Below are positions 1-8,403 of a stretch of DNA of 64,000 nt, piece after piece. The stretch is from Lewinellaceae bacterium (GTDB lineage Bacteria; Bacteroidota; Bacteroidia; Chitinophagales; Saprospiraceae). Location: contig JACJYN010000007.1 of assembly GCA_020636095.1 (NCBI GenBank), positions 248,001 to 312,000 on the forward strand. Reading direction: 5' to 3'. The stretch's first letter is position 1. Every line of letters starts with the position of its first letter. The notes beneath the pieces are model-generated. The model saw only the letters and a list, made by a program, of their open reading frames with translations, did not search any database and had not been told where the DNA came from. A program made the translations under genes and the position numbers.

Positions 1-2086
1 AGGTGTATACGGTAATGTCATCGTCGATCAGGCCGTTGCAGTCGTTGTCAATGCCATCGCAGATTTCTATGGCTTCCGGGTTGACGCCGGGATTGTTATC
101 ATCACAATCTTCATAACTAAAGAAGCCATCCTCATCCTGGTCGCGGTAAAAATACCGCTCGGCGTAGTGGAAAGCTTCGACGCCGATTTTTTCACCAATG
201 ATACGCCCGGGAATGTCGTCTGCCGGTGGATGGATACCGCCCCAGATGCGGGAGAGGCTACATTGGTCGGAAGCATCGCGGTAGGTGGCCCACTGCAGGG
301 TGAGGTCTACGCTGGGCCCTTCCTCAAAGACCAGGAATTCATTCTTGGGAGCGTGGAACTCCCCCATGCCACCCGGGAAGAAGGCGTCGCCGGTGAGCAG
401 GGTCATTACCTCAGCCCCGGCCCGGGAGTAGGTGGAATGGCCGGAAACATAGCCGGCAAAGGGAGGGGTGACGAAAGAAGGCCGCTGATAAGGCCACCAA
501 TTTTCCGCCCGAATCCAACCCACGCCCGCATCGTCGGTAGCGGGGTCGTTGATATAGTCCGGCCCGCGCCAGGCGTATAGTTTTACTTTGTTGACGTGCT
601 CGTTGTTGAAGCCCCGGAGGATTAAGGGGTCATTGGCCGTGACTAATTCCACGTAACCAGGTACCAGCGGGATGCCCGCCGGGTGGTAATTGGGCAGGTT
701 GGAGTCGGAGCTCTGCCCGAGGTCCGCCATGAAGCGAATAGCGGAGATGGGGCGAATATAGTCATACCACCCTTTGATCCCCCAAGCGGCCACTGCGGCA
801 TCGTGTACGGCGCCACCCATGGTCAGGTAAGCTTTGACATCCCACTCCAGATCATCGAGTATGGGCCCCTGTCCGTGGTACCGCTTCACGACCGCCGGGT
901 GGTCGTTGACGTAATTGAGGAGGGTGAACCAATGCCCCGGAGGGGTCTCTGAATCGGGGCCGTCCGCCCAGAATTCCGCCAGTACGCGGGCGTAATCTCC
1001 CCGAGGCACGATCTGAGGCTCATAGGGCTGGCCGGTGTAAGGGTTGACCGGATGGCCGGTGCTGGGGTCGCCTCCTTCCAACAGATCGTAAAAACTCTGC
1101 ATCTCCTCGAAGTTTTGCGGAAATTCCTGCTGAATGTTGCCGATGGCCCCGGGTGAAATGTCCCACATCACTCCGTCAGTGGGGTCAAGATGGGAGGACC
1201 AGATGGATACCAGCAGGAAATTCCACTTGTAGGCGTCAGAGGCGCCTCCGCCGTCTATTTCGTCAATATGAGGCGGCTGGCCGGGGTCGTGATAGACCCA
1301 GTACTGGTTGCCCCCACGGGTATTGATGGTCAGTTCTTCAGGCTGGAGCGCAAAGGGCGTGACCTTGCCCCATTCCGGGCTGAGGAATTCCGGGGTGCTC
1401 AGGGGGATCACATTGCCGCTCTGATCGATGAACACATCGAGGGTCAGGGGCTGCCAGCGGTTGGGGTTCAGCAGGTTGGGGTTGCCGGGGGCGACGGGCG
1501 CCAGCGGCGGGTTGGCGGAAATGTAGTATTGATTGGCATAACTGTTTTGCTCGTTGGCGCCATCCTGAAAGCCGAAATTGATCAGGTTCTCGGCGATGTA
1601 GTTGCCCAGCGCCGCCGGAGATCCGCTGGTATAATTCGTGGAGGTAAAGAGGGGGTCGTAGCCCAGTTGGATGAAAAGATCGTCAAACTCAGCCAGGGTA
1701 GTGGCGGCGCCCGGAGAATTCAGAAACCGGTGATGGAGCAGGCGGTAGGCGGCATAGCTGATCGCTTCTTCGCGGGCAGCCTGGATATCATCCGGAGGGG
1801 GGATGTTTTCAAACGGGCAGGTAAAACCGCCCACGGTTTTACCCAGGAAATAGGTCTCTGCTTCCTCATCGTAAACCGCCCAGGCGTCGTACATGGCGAT
1901 GGAGGTGTGAAACAGGTTGCGGGCGTGCACCGTAGGACGGGCAAAATCCTTCCGGATCGCATCCAGCAGAACCTCGTTCCACTGCCGGGCGACGGAGTGC
2001 TGGCCAAAGGCAGGTGAAAGGCCGGATAGGAGAAGCAGGCTTATTCCCAGCAAAAGGAAGGTGCGTTTGGTAATGTGTGGCATCAT
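1..2086 (-). CDS. Vanadium-dependent haloperoxidase-like (PAP2 superfamily) secreted protein, 3' end beyond window
   Basis: An open frame runs without a stop from an ATG at 2086 to the left edge (695 codons), so the C-terminus lies outside the window. Residues 1-27 form a signal peptide (MMPHITKRT, then a Leu-rich core, ending AFG-Q). The body resembles the vanadium haloperoxidase/PAP2 acid phosphatase superfamily: it has the conserved GYVSGHSTYSR stretch (His about residue 550) and RIWGGIHPPADD (Arg about 614, His about 619), matching the SGH and RxxxGxH vanadate/phosphate-binding motifs. The end visible here (about residues 645-690) has a DQDEDG...DCDD...CDGIDNDCNG segment typical of the MopE-type metal-binding motif often seen in exported proteins, probably leading to a surface or sorting domain outside the window. 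Family members oxidise halides with peroxide or act as phosphatases; which applies cannot be told. The start could also be the next codon (ATG at 2083). Confidence 0.85.
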   Translation of the reverse strand, partial: MMPHITKRTFLLLGISLLLLSGLSPAFGQHSVARQWNEVLLDAIRKDFARPTVHARNLFHTSIAMYDAWAVYDEEAETYFLGKTVGGFTCPFENIPPPDDIQAAREEAISYAAYRLLHHRFLNSPGAATTLAEFDDLFIQLGYDPLFTSTNYTSGSPAALGNYIAENLINFGFQDGANEQNSYANQYYISANPPLAPVAPGNPNLLNPNRWQPLTLDVFIDQSGNVIPLSTPEFLSPEWGKVTPFALQPEELTINTRGGNQYWVYHDPGQPPHIDEIDGGGASDAYKWNFLLVSIWSSHLDPTDGVMWDISPGAIGNIQQEFPQNFEEMQSFYDLLEGGDPSTGHPVNPYTGQPYEPQIVPRGDYARVLAEFWADGPDSETPPGHWFTLLNYVNDHPAVVKRYHGQGPILDDLEWDVKAYLTMGGAVHDAAVAAWGIKGWYDYIRPISAIRFMADLGQSSDSNLPNYHPAGIPLVPGYVELVTANDPLILRGFNNEHVNKVKLYAWRGPDYINDPATDDAGVGWIRAENWWPYQRPSFVTPPFAGYVSGHSTYSRAGAEVMTLLTGDAFFPGGMGEFHAPKNEFLVFEEGPSVDLTLQWATYRDASDQCSLSRIWGGIHPPADDIPGRIIGEKIGVEAFHYAERYFYRDQDEDGFFSYEDCDDNNPGVNPEAIEICDGIDNDCNGLIDDDITVYT

Positions 2087-2268
2087 AGCGACGGGATTAT
2101 TGTATTGGAAAAAAGCAAAAGTAAGGAATTGTGTCCGGTTGGCTTATTATTTAACAGGTGTGTTTGTCCAGGATGTGGCAATATACCGTGAATTTCGGTT
2201 TCACTTTCAGTAAGGATAAGATGAACTGAAAATTTGGAACGCCACTTTTTTCAGGGCTGTACAGCCTG

Positions 2269-2432
2269 AGAGCATGTTTGGAGGTGGTGCTTTGGAAGCG
2301 AAAATGGTCGATTTTGGGTTCTCGCAAAGCTATTTTTGAGCTTCATAGTGGTGCTATGGGGCGAAAAAATGGCGAGGTGAGGTTCCAGAAGCGGTCATTT
2401 GCAGCCCAAACGACCACCTCCAAACATGCTCT
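2269..2432. repeat. Long palindromic intergenic element, copy A
   Basis: Arms AGAGCATGTTTGGAGGTGG (2269-2287) and its exact reverse complement (2414-2432) enclose a core that is itself an imperfect palindrome centred on CATAGTGGTGCTATG. The core is close to copy F at 57155 (shared GGTTCTC, ATTTTTGAGC, GGCGAAAAAATGGCGA, CATTTGCAG), though the arms differ. The rest of 2087-2546 holds no gene; 2433-2540 has a short coding-like stretch discussed under findings. Confidence 0.85.
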
Positions 2433-2546
2433 GAGAGAAGCGGGAACGGCGCCTGTTGGGATACATGCCGGAAAGCCTCGGCGTACAGGTACGGCAGCGC
2501 ATCGAGGAAACCGATCACGAATGGTATACGATCTGTAAAACACACG

Positions 2547-3252
2547 CTAATTCTCTCCAGATTGCTTTTTAGCGTCGTTGATCATTTTTTCATTTGGTAA
2601 AACAGCAACGTTTACTCTTCGGTTTTTTGCTCTGCCTTCGCTGGTACTATTGTCTTGTATGGGTTGTGTTTCTCCATACCAGTTGGTAGTTAATCTGCTG
2701 CGGCTAATGCCATGGGTTATTAAATAATCAGTAACAGAATTGGCTCTGTTTTTTGATAATGTCATGTTGTAATCTTCAGCGCCAACACTATCGGTATGGC
2801 CAACTACCAGAATATTAGTTTCCGGATATTCCTTGAATACACTCACTAGTTTATTTAGTGTCTGTTGCGAAGCACTATTGATATTATATTTATTTGTCTC
2901 AAAATAGAGACCACTGGTTTCATCAAAAGTAATTACAATGGCATCATCGACACGCTCAACAGTGGCGCCTGGAATTTCTTCTTCGATTTTTGCGCCTGCT
3001 TGTCCATTTTGCTCCAATGAGTACACCCGCAGTGCCTCCAACGACACCACCAATAACTGCCCCTGCTTCGCTATTTCCACCTTTACCGGCATTGTTCCCA
3101 ATAATGGCGCCAATTACAGCGCCGCTCGTTGCACCAATCACAGCGCCTTTTTGTTTGTTATTGGCATTCTGGACTGCCTTGCAGTTTGTTAAACTTACAA
3201 TTAAAACAAGCGCATAAAATAGGAGTACGATTTTATTCATGGTCGATTTCAT
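2547..3252 (-). pseudogene. OmpA-family lipoprotein with glycine-zipper domain, broken by two single-base deletions
   Basis: The 5' part (ATG 3252 or 3240) encodes a lipoprotein signal (VSLTNC lipobox) and a Gly-zipper segment (GAVIGATSGAVIGAIIGNN). The 3' part, in another frame to the stop at 2547, encodes an OmpA C-terminal peptidoglycan-binding domain (ILVVGHTDSVG, then NRRVNV). A short middle piece MDKQAQK lies in the third frame. Adding one A in the run at about 3010 (GCAAAATGG) and one A at about 2991 (GCAAAAATCG) restores a single protein reading GAKMDKQAQKIEEEIPGATVE, of about 236 residues. Intact, it would be an outer-membrane-anchored protein that binds peptidoglycan. Both deletions are in A runs, so a sequencing error is as likely as true inactivation. 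The next gene upstream on the same strand is a lipocalin-like lipoprotein, 5 bp away, so they form an operon. Confidence 0.8.
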
Positions 3253-3257
3253 GATTT

Positions 3258-3731
3258 TTAAAGTTTATTGAAATTCATTGAGATGGTAAATGGTTTGCCT
3301 TCAACGGCCACGGTCTGTTGCCATTGCATCATGGTGTCAGATAATGCTGAAAGTTTGAGTCTAAAGCCTTTTTTGGTTTCCGACTTGTGCTTATCGTTGG
3401 TTGGTTTCAACAGAAAATCATAGAGGCCGGTTTTTTCATCTACTTCTTGAATAGTAAACACGAAATGACGTTCTCCAGCTAAACAATTAGAATCGTTTAT
3501 GGTATATATTCCAGTATTGTTATTTGGAACAAATTGCCATGTGCTGCCCTCAAAACATTTTTTTGTAGCATCATCCAACAGCGTTACGTTATAGGTTCCC
3601 GCTTCGCTATAGGTTATGGAGTTTAATGTCCAATTTCCTTTAATGACCTTCTTGGACAGGCTTACTGTTTTAGAAGTGCCACAAGCGCTTAAGATCATTG
3701 TTAAAGCTAATAGCATTACTGTTTTTCCCAT
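3258..3731 (-). CDS. Lipocalin-like lipoprotein
   Basis: A 157-residue protein with a lipoprotein signal (LLALTMILSACGTS, lipidated Cys 17) followed by a small beta-rich domain with the motif KGNWTLNSITYSEAG near the N-terminus, typical of Bacteroidota lipocalin-like proteins. It is probably anchored in the outer or inner membrane facing the periplasm; the ligand is unknown. It sits 5 bp upstream of the OmpA lipoprotein gene in the same orientation; lipocalin-like plus OmpA pairs are a recurrent arrangement in Bacteroidota (general knowledge). The pair is visibly AT-richer than genes on either side, which could mean later acquisition or relaxed composition. Confidence 0.7.
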   Translation of the reverse strand: MGKTVMLLALTMILSACGTSKTVSLSKKVIKGNWTLNSITYSEAGTYNVTLLDDATKKCFEGSTWQFVPNNNTGIYTINDSNCLAGERHFVFTIQEVDEKTGLYDFLLKPTNDKHKSETKKGFRLKLSALSDTMMQWQQTVAVEGKPFTISMNFNKL

Positions 3732-3850
3732 GTGAATTGAAGTTTATGATAAAACGCGACAATCTTTCTTCGAAGATAACAAATTTCAATTGATACCGGC
3801 CTACTTTGTTGAACAGCCTGTCCCGGCGTTTTCCTTAAACACGAATCTCT

Positions 3851-5350
3851 TTATTTCGCCCATACTTCCTTTTCCAATGCTTCTAAAGTCTCCTTGATTT
3901 GCTCCTTCACCCGGGTGTGGTGCAAAACGGAAGGCGGCGCTGCCCGGGCTTCGCAGTCGGAGATGCCGCAGCGCTCACAGGTGGTGTGTACATCTTTGAC
4001 AGGCAGTTTGGGGTCGGACAGAAAGCGGAACAGCTGCCGGAGTTTGTCGTTGACCAGCAACCCGATGGTCACGCTGGTGCTGTTCTGGCTGTTGTTGTGG
4101 CCCGTCTTGGCGATGCTGATGCAAAAGTAGGCGTTGGGCGTGCCCCAATAGCGGGAGACCTGGGCGCCGGCGATAGGCTGGTCCCGGTTTTTAATATCCT
4201 GCAGGGCGCTGAGCCGGCGGATAACGTCGATCGACACCCAGCGCCGGCAATAGTGTTCGTCCAGTTGGTTGGCGTGGGGGTTGTGCAGTTGAGAAAGGTG
4301 CATCTCCTTGGTCATCTCGAATTTCTTCATATCCGGGCCGGTGAAAAAGCGCAGGAAGAACAGGTCCTGAATGCCGAAGTGGCGCGGCAGGATATTGGCC
4401 AGCCGCTGAAGGAGCATCTCGGGTGTGACATCGTATCTGCTGAGCAACTCGAGGAACTTTTCCCCGTCCCAGCGCTCCCAGCTGGCCATCTCCTCAATAT
4501 CTTTGATCATTTCCAGCTCGTCCATCAGCAAGGCGACGGAAAAGTAAGATGCTTTGAAGTTGTTCAGCAGTTTGTCAAAGGAATCTACTTCAGCCATTCG
4601 GGTTTCATAGGGGCGTTCCTTCAGGCCCAGGTACTGGAAGCCGAGTTCTTTAGCCAGCAGGAAGTTTTCCTGGGCGCTGGACAGGCCGGTATTGAGGAAA
4701 AGCACCCGCCGTCCCGGTGAATAAAAGGAGCGCACCTCCTTCAGGGCGGGGTCGGCGGCCAGGTACTCCCGATCTACTTCGATCCGGTAGTGGCCGCCCA
4801 GCAGCTTTTCCAACCCCTGAGGAGTAAGGGGAGGAGATAAAGGCGCTTTCTTTTCCTCCTTGAATTGGCGCACCGCCTGCTCCAGCCCTTTGAAATAGTT
4901 GTCGTGCAAGTCCTGATAAGACCGCAGAGCCGATTTGTAGAAATCTTCTCCCTGCAGATGATAGTTGCGCACGATCTTGATCACGGTGCTGATGAATGCA
5001 TTGACCCGGTCCGGGGTGGCGGAGAGGAGCTCCACCAGTTTGGGCATATTGATGCCGAAAAGCTCCAGGGGGAAAATTTTCAGAAAATCGGAGTGCAGCA
5101 GGTCGATGATGGGCTTGAGCCGCTTGTCGGCCTCCAGGGAAACCAGATAGTTGTAGTCGGTATTCAACGCTTTGGCCAGGGTGAGGATTTTATCCGCCTT
5201 GGGATATTTCTTTCCCTTCTCAATATTGTGCAGGTAAGAAATGGCCAGCCCGGTGCGGTCAGATAACTGCTGGTAGGAAAGGCCCTGCTGCTGGCGCAGA
5301 TAGTGCACCTTGAGGCCAAAGATCAGTTTTACGGTATCGAGTTCTCTCAT
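3851..5350 (-). CDS. XRE-family regulator of the RamB/ScfR (short-chain fatty-acyl) type
   Basis: A 499-residue regulator. Residues about 5-62 are a Cro/CI helix-turn-helix (LRQQQGLSYQQLSDRTGLAISYLHNIEKG). The middle resembles the ImmA/IrrE-like domain of this family, but the zinc HExxH is absent (AKELGFQYLG in its place), as is usual in RamB/MccR relatives. The C-terminus carries the family's cysteine motif CERCGISDCEARAAPP (C458, C461, C466). Characterised relatives control acetate, glyoxylate and propionate (methylcitrate) use and sense acyl-CoA-type ligands. The gene is divergent from pckA, which makes control of gluconeogenesis a reasonable inference. A perfect 21-bp palindrome lies about 30 bp upstream of the ATG (5350), suitable for autoregulation. 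Start chosen because MRELDTVKLIFGLKVHYLR leads straight into the HTH. Confidence 0.82.
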   Translation of the reverse strand: MRELDTVKLIFGLKVHYLRQQQGLSYQQLSDRTGLAISYLHNIEKGKKYPKADKILTLAKALNTDYNYLVSLEADKRLKPIIDLLHSDFLKIFPLELFGINMPKLVELLSATPDRVNAFISTVIKIVRNYHLQGEDFYKSALRSYQDLHDNYFKGLEQAVRQFKEEKKAPLSPPLTPQGLEKLLGGHYRIEVDREYLAADPALKEVRSFYSPGRRVLFLNTGLSSAQENFLLAKELGFQYLGLKERPYETRMAEVDSFDKLLNNFKASYFSVALLMDELEMIKDIEEMASWERWDGEKFLELLSRYDVTPEMLLQRLANILPRHFGIQDLFFLRFFTGPDMKKFEMTKEMHLSQLHNPHANQLDEHYCRRWVSIDVIRRLSALQDIKNRDQPIAGAQVSRYWGTPNAYFCISIAKTGHNNSQNSTSVTIGLLVNDKLRQLFRFLSDPKLPVKDVHTTCERCGISDCEARAAPPSVLHHTRVKEQIKETLEALEKEVWAK

Positions 5351-5381
5351 GGTGCGAATTTAATAAATTAAAAAAAAATCC

Positions 5382-5402
5382 GTTAGAGAAATTTTCTCTA
5401 AC
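5382..5402. promoter_or_regulatory. Perfect 21-bp palindrome, candidate operator between regulator and pckA
   Basis: GTTAGAGAAA, one central T, then the exact reverse complement of the first ten bases. It lies 31 bp from the regulator ATG and about 250 bp from the pckA ATG, followed by an extra half-site-like AACAGAGAAA (5400-5409). This is the natural operator candidate for the adjacent XRE regulator. The rest of the 300-bp divergent region (5403-5653) has a small dyad CCCGG...CCGGG near 5516-5534 and no clear consensus promoter. Confidence 0.6.
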
Positions 5403-5653
5403 AGAGAAAAAGATTATTTTCGCAGTGGCTTTTGCTTCTTTTTTATGGCAAGCAAAACATTTAAGGAGATAAAGCCCTGACAACCAGGTAAAACCAATAA
5501 ACAGTTTCCTACCCCCCGGTTCGAAGAGCCGGGAATTTCCAACCAGGGCACCAGTTGAGATTTAGTTAGTACCGTATTTATAGCAACTCCGTGGCGCGAT
5601 CCCCTAATTGGCGCTACGGCTATTACTTAAACTGGCAAAAAACATTTATTCCA

Positions 5654-7270
5654 ATGGAGAGATTTGAGATCAAAAATCCGGCGGCCGACCTTGGAAGCCT
5701 CGGCATCCGGCGTGTGAAAAATGCGTACTGGAACCTCAGCCCCGAAGCCCTGATGGAAGAAACCCTAAAGAGAGAGCAGGGCGTTTTGGCCCATTGTGGC
5801 GCTCTGGCTATCGAGACCGGTGAATTTACCGGCCGCTCGCCTATGGACCGCTTCATCGTTAAGGATGAGAATACCGCCGGCTCCGTCGACTGGGGCCCTA
5901 TCAACAAGCCTATTGATCCCCAATATTTTCAGCAGCTTTACCAAAAGGTCACTTCCTACTTCCAGGGAAAAGATGTTTTCATTCGCGACGCTTATGCCTG
6001 CGCCGACGAAAACTACCGCATGAACATCCGCCTGGTGAGCGAATTTCCCTGGAGCAACCTCTTCGCCTACAACATGTTCCTCCGCCCCGGTGAAGAGGAA
6101 CTGCTGCATTTCACCCCGGACTGGTCCATCCTCTGCGCCCCCGGCTTCCACGCTGGCTCGGAGGAGGACGGCACCCGGCAGCACAACTTTGCCATCATCA
6201 ATTTCACGAAAAAACAGATCATCATCGGCGGCACCGGCTATACCGGCGAGATCAAGAAAGGTATCTTCTCGGTGCTCAACTATGTACTGCCCAAAGAGCG
6301 CGGCGTGCTCGCCATGCACTGCTCCGCCAATGTGGGAAAAGACGGCGACACCGCCATCTTCTTCGGCTTGTCCGGCACCGGCAAAACTACCCTCTCCGCC
6401 GACCCGGACCGCCCCCTGATCGGCGACGACGAACACGGCTGGTCGGATGAAGGCGTTTTCAACTTCGAGGGAGGTTGTTATGCGAAGACCATCGGCCTGA
6501 GCGAGGAGAAAGAACCTCAGATTTACAATGCCATCAAACACGGCGCTATCCTGGAGAATATCCATTTCTTCGAAGGCACCCGCATCCCCAATTACGAGAG
6601 CGACGCCATCACGGAGAATACCCGCGTTTCCTATCCCATCCACCACATCGACAATGCGCTGGAGCCGTCTGTCGGCGGCCATCCAAAAAATATATTCTTT
6701 CTGACCTGCGATGCCTTCGGGGTGCTGCCGCCTATCAGCCGCCTGACGCCGGAACAGGCCATGTACTACTTTATTTCGGGCTATACGGCCAAGGTAGCCG
6801 GCACTGAAGAAGGCGTTACCGAGCCGCAGGCCACCTTTTCCGCCTGCTTTGGCGCGCCATTTTTGCCCTTACATCCTACGCGCTACGCGGAAATGCTGGG
6901 CAAAAAAATGCAGGAGCATAATGTCAACGTCTGGCTGGTCAATACCGGCTGGACGGGCGGGGCCTACGGAACCGGTTCGCGCATCAACCTCAAATACACC
7001 CGCGCCATGATCACCGCCGCCCTGCGTGGCGAGTTGGAGGAAGTGGAATTCCATACCCATGAAGTGTTCGGCCTGCAAATGCCCGTCTCCTGCCCAGGCG
7101 TACCCTCCGAGGTGCTCGACCCCCGGCGTTCCTGGAAGGATGCCCACGCTTACGACGCCAAGGCGCAGGACCTGGCCGCCCGCTTCAACCGGAATTTCAA
7201 GAAGTTTGAAGACAAGGCCAGCGAGGCGCTGCGCGAAGCGGCGCCGCAGGTGCTGGAGGCTATAAAATAA
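5654..7270 (+). CDS. pckA: Phosphoenolpyruvate carboxykinase (ATP)
   Basis: Converts oxaloacetate plus ATP to phosphoenolpyruvate, CO2 and ADP, the first committed step of gluconeogenesis, in the cytosol. The 538-residue length fits the ATP-dependent family. Visible motifs: P-loop GLSGTGKTTLS at about 238-248, the following GDDEHGWSD metal/nucleotide segment, an early TGEFTGRSPMDRF substrate-binding stretch, and NTGWTGGAYGTGSRI near the C-terminus. The frame opens earlier, at a GTG at 5591, but the homologous start is MERFEIKNPAADL at 5654; the upstream 21 codons look non-conserved. No strong Shine-Dalgarno is seen, usual for Bacteroidota. The TAA stop coincides with the left arm of palindromic element B, which together with the hairpin at 7489 may terminate the message. 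Likely under the divergent RamB-like regulator (inference). Confidence 0.97.
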   Translation: MERFEIKNPAADLGSLGIRRVKNAYWNLSPEALMEETLKREQGVLAHCGALAIETGEFTGRSPMDRFIVKDENTAGSVDWGPINKPIDPQYFQQLYQKVTSYFQGKDVFIRDAYACADENYRMNIRLVSEFPWSNLFAYNMFLRPGEEELLHFTPDWSILCAPGFHAGSEEDGTRQHNFAIINFTKKQIIIGGTGYTGEIKKGIFSVLNYVLPKERGVLAMHCSANVGKDGDTAIFFGLSGTGKTTLSADPDRPLIGDDEHGWSDEGVFNFEGGCYAKTIGLSEEKEPQIYNAIKHGAILENIHFFEGTRIPNYESDAITENTRVSYPIHHIDNALEPSVGGHPKNIFFLTCDAFGVLPPISRLTPEQAMYYFISGYTAKVAGTEEGVTEPQATFSACFGAPFLPLHPTRYAEMLGKKMQEHNVNVWLVNTGWTGGAYGTGSRINLKYTRAMITAALRGELEEVEFHTHEVFGLQMPVSCPGVPSEVLDPRRSWKDAHAYDAKAQDLAARFNRNFKKFEDKASEALREAAPQVLEAIK

Positions 7271-7435
7271 GCAGGTGGACAAAATTGTATTGACGTTTCT
7301 GATCGAGGGGATTTTTTCGTTAATCAAGGCGGAGGTTCCCGACTTTAGCCGTAGCTAAAGGAGATGGTTCTCCAAAGCAGAGTAACGAAAAAAGAGCCCA
7401 TCAGAAATGTTTAGTTCAATTTGTCCACCTGCTTA
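7268..7435. repeat. Long palindromic intergenic element, copy B
   Basis: The left arm TAAGCAGGTGGACAAAATTG (7268-7287) matches the reverse complement of 7417-7435 except for one extra A. Its first three bases are the pckA stop codon. The centre is TTTAGCCGTAGCTAAA. The interior parallels copy D (ATTTTTTCG on the left; AACGAAAAAAGAGCCC and CAGAAATG on the right). It could also act as a 3' stabilising or terminating hairpin for pckA. Confidence 0.85.
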
Positions 7436-7488
7436 AGTTCTTTCCACATAAGTTTTTGCAGCCCTAATCAATTAAAACCAATTACCAG

Positions 7489-7515
7489 AGCTGCCCGTTT
7501 CGGGCAGCTTTTTTC
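7489..7515 (+). terminator. Rho-independent terminator downstream of pckA
   Basis: AGCTGCCCG, loop TTT, CGGGCAGCT, followed by TTTTTT: a 9-bp GC-rich stem with a T tract. It is about 220 bp after the pckA stop, beyond palindrome B. The remainder of 7516-7690 has no recognisable feature. Confidence 0.8.
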
Positions 7516-7691
7516 ATTTTGGGGATGTAAAAGTTCAACTGAGGCGTAACAACCTCCACTCTGCCGCTCATACTAAGCCAAACCCTTTAAACAGGAGGCT
7601 TGTAGTTGGTCTTGGTAATTTTTTTATCGAACAGCCTGGCAAGGAGGAAAGTGGATACTCCATTAAAACCAATACCTATTCCACAACGTTG

Positions 7692-7719
7692 TTTGTGTGC
7701 GTCGTTTTTTATACTTTTG
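7692..7719 (+). promoter_or_regulatory. Candidate Bacteroidota promoter for the toxin-antitoxin pair
   Basis: TACTTTTG at 7712-7719 fits the -7 consensus TAnnTTTG; TTTG at 7692-7695 is a possible -33 box with a shorter than usual spacing of 16. The antitoxin ATG would lie only a few bases after the start of transcription, so the message may be almost leaderless. Confidence 0.4.
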
Positions 7720-7729
7720 AATAAATGAC

Positions 7730-7969
7730 ATGGTTATGACTGCGCAATCTATTAAAGAGGAAATAGCTAAATTATCCCGCATAGAGCAGGCGGAGATTGT
7801 CCATTTTATTATGGATATGATGGTGGAAGAAGCCGCATTCGAACTTACTCCTGAGTTGAGGTCTGAGATCGATGCTTCTTATGAAGCCGTTGAGAGTGGT
7901 GAAGATAAGGGGCTCGGCCATGAAGCTTACAGGGAAGAGATGGATCGTTTTATGGAGAAGTTTAAATAA
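7730..7969 (+). CDS. Antitoxin-like small protein (putative addiction-module component)
   Basis: A 79-residue acidic protein: MVMTAQSIKEEIAKLSRIEQ, then FELTPELRSEIDASYEAVESG and a charged C-terminal helix. The layout, a short N-terminal dimerising segment followed by the ELTPELRxEIDxxxxxxESGE signature, fits the ParD-like 'addiction module component' family. It precedes a ParE/RelE-type toxin gene by 9 bp in the same direction, the usual order with antitoxin first. It would bind and neutralise the toxin and repress the pair's promoter. An alternative start is the ATG at 7736, giving a slightly longer leader. Function is inferred from family resemblance and neighbour. Confidence 0.7.
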   Translation: MVMTAQSIKEEIAKLSRIEQAEIVHFIMDMMVEEAAFELTPELRSEIDASYEAVESGEDKGLGHEAYREEMDRFMEKFK

Positions 7970-7978
7970 CTGGGGCAT

Positions 7979-8277
7979 ATGGCTTATAGCTATCGGGTTT
8001 CTGCTAATGCTCTGAGGCGCATTCAGGAAGCGGTTGTGTATCTGGAAAATGTCCAGCGAGGTTTCGGCATGGCATTCGACGCAGAATTACAGGATTGTAT
8101 GGCCCATATTTGCGAGTTTCCGGAAATGGCGCCACCCTCTACGAAAACCGGAGAAAAGCTTACCTTTCACGTTTTAAATATCATATTGTTTATTCCGTTC
8201 ATCACGACCGTAAGGAAATCGTAATCCACACGGTTGTGCACCACAGCCGCGAGCAGGGTAAATGGAAAGAAAAGTAA
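7979..8277 (+). pseudogene. ParE/RelE-type toxin, broken by one single-base deletion
   Basis: The first 52 or so codons (MAYSYRVSANALRRIQEAVVYLENV...) encode the start of a ParE-like toxin. At about 8131-8137 (GCCACCCTCT) the frame is lost; the -1 frame continues with LYENRRKAYLSRFKYHIVYSV and ends VVHHSREQGKWKEK at 8277, the usual C-terminus of the family. Joining both parts gives a toxin of about 99 residues, normal length. ParE relatives poison gyrase and RelE relatives cleave mRNA at the ribosome; the sequence does not decide which. As it stands, the product would be an 81-residue protein with an unrelated tail. It converges with tex, whose own damaged 3' end is only 12 bp away, so an error-rich patch is a real alternative to natural decay. 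Confidence 0.75.
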
Positions 8278-8403
8278 AGATTCACTTGCTACACCTCTTT
8301 CATCGACAACTGCACCCGCCCCTCTTCCTATCCACCTCCATCACCTTCACCATCACTTCCTGCCCCAGGCTCACCACATCCGCCGGGTTCTTGACGAATT
8401 TGT

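Noticed and set aside
1190..2017. 275-codon open frame on the plus strand
   Set aside because: It is the antisense shadow of the haloperoxidase gene, which has signal peptide, family motifs and continuity to the window edge.
2278..2538. 86-codon frame over palindrome A
   Set aside because: Spans both arms of a palindrome and has no start context or motif.
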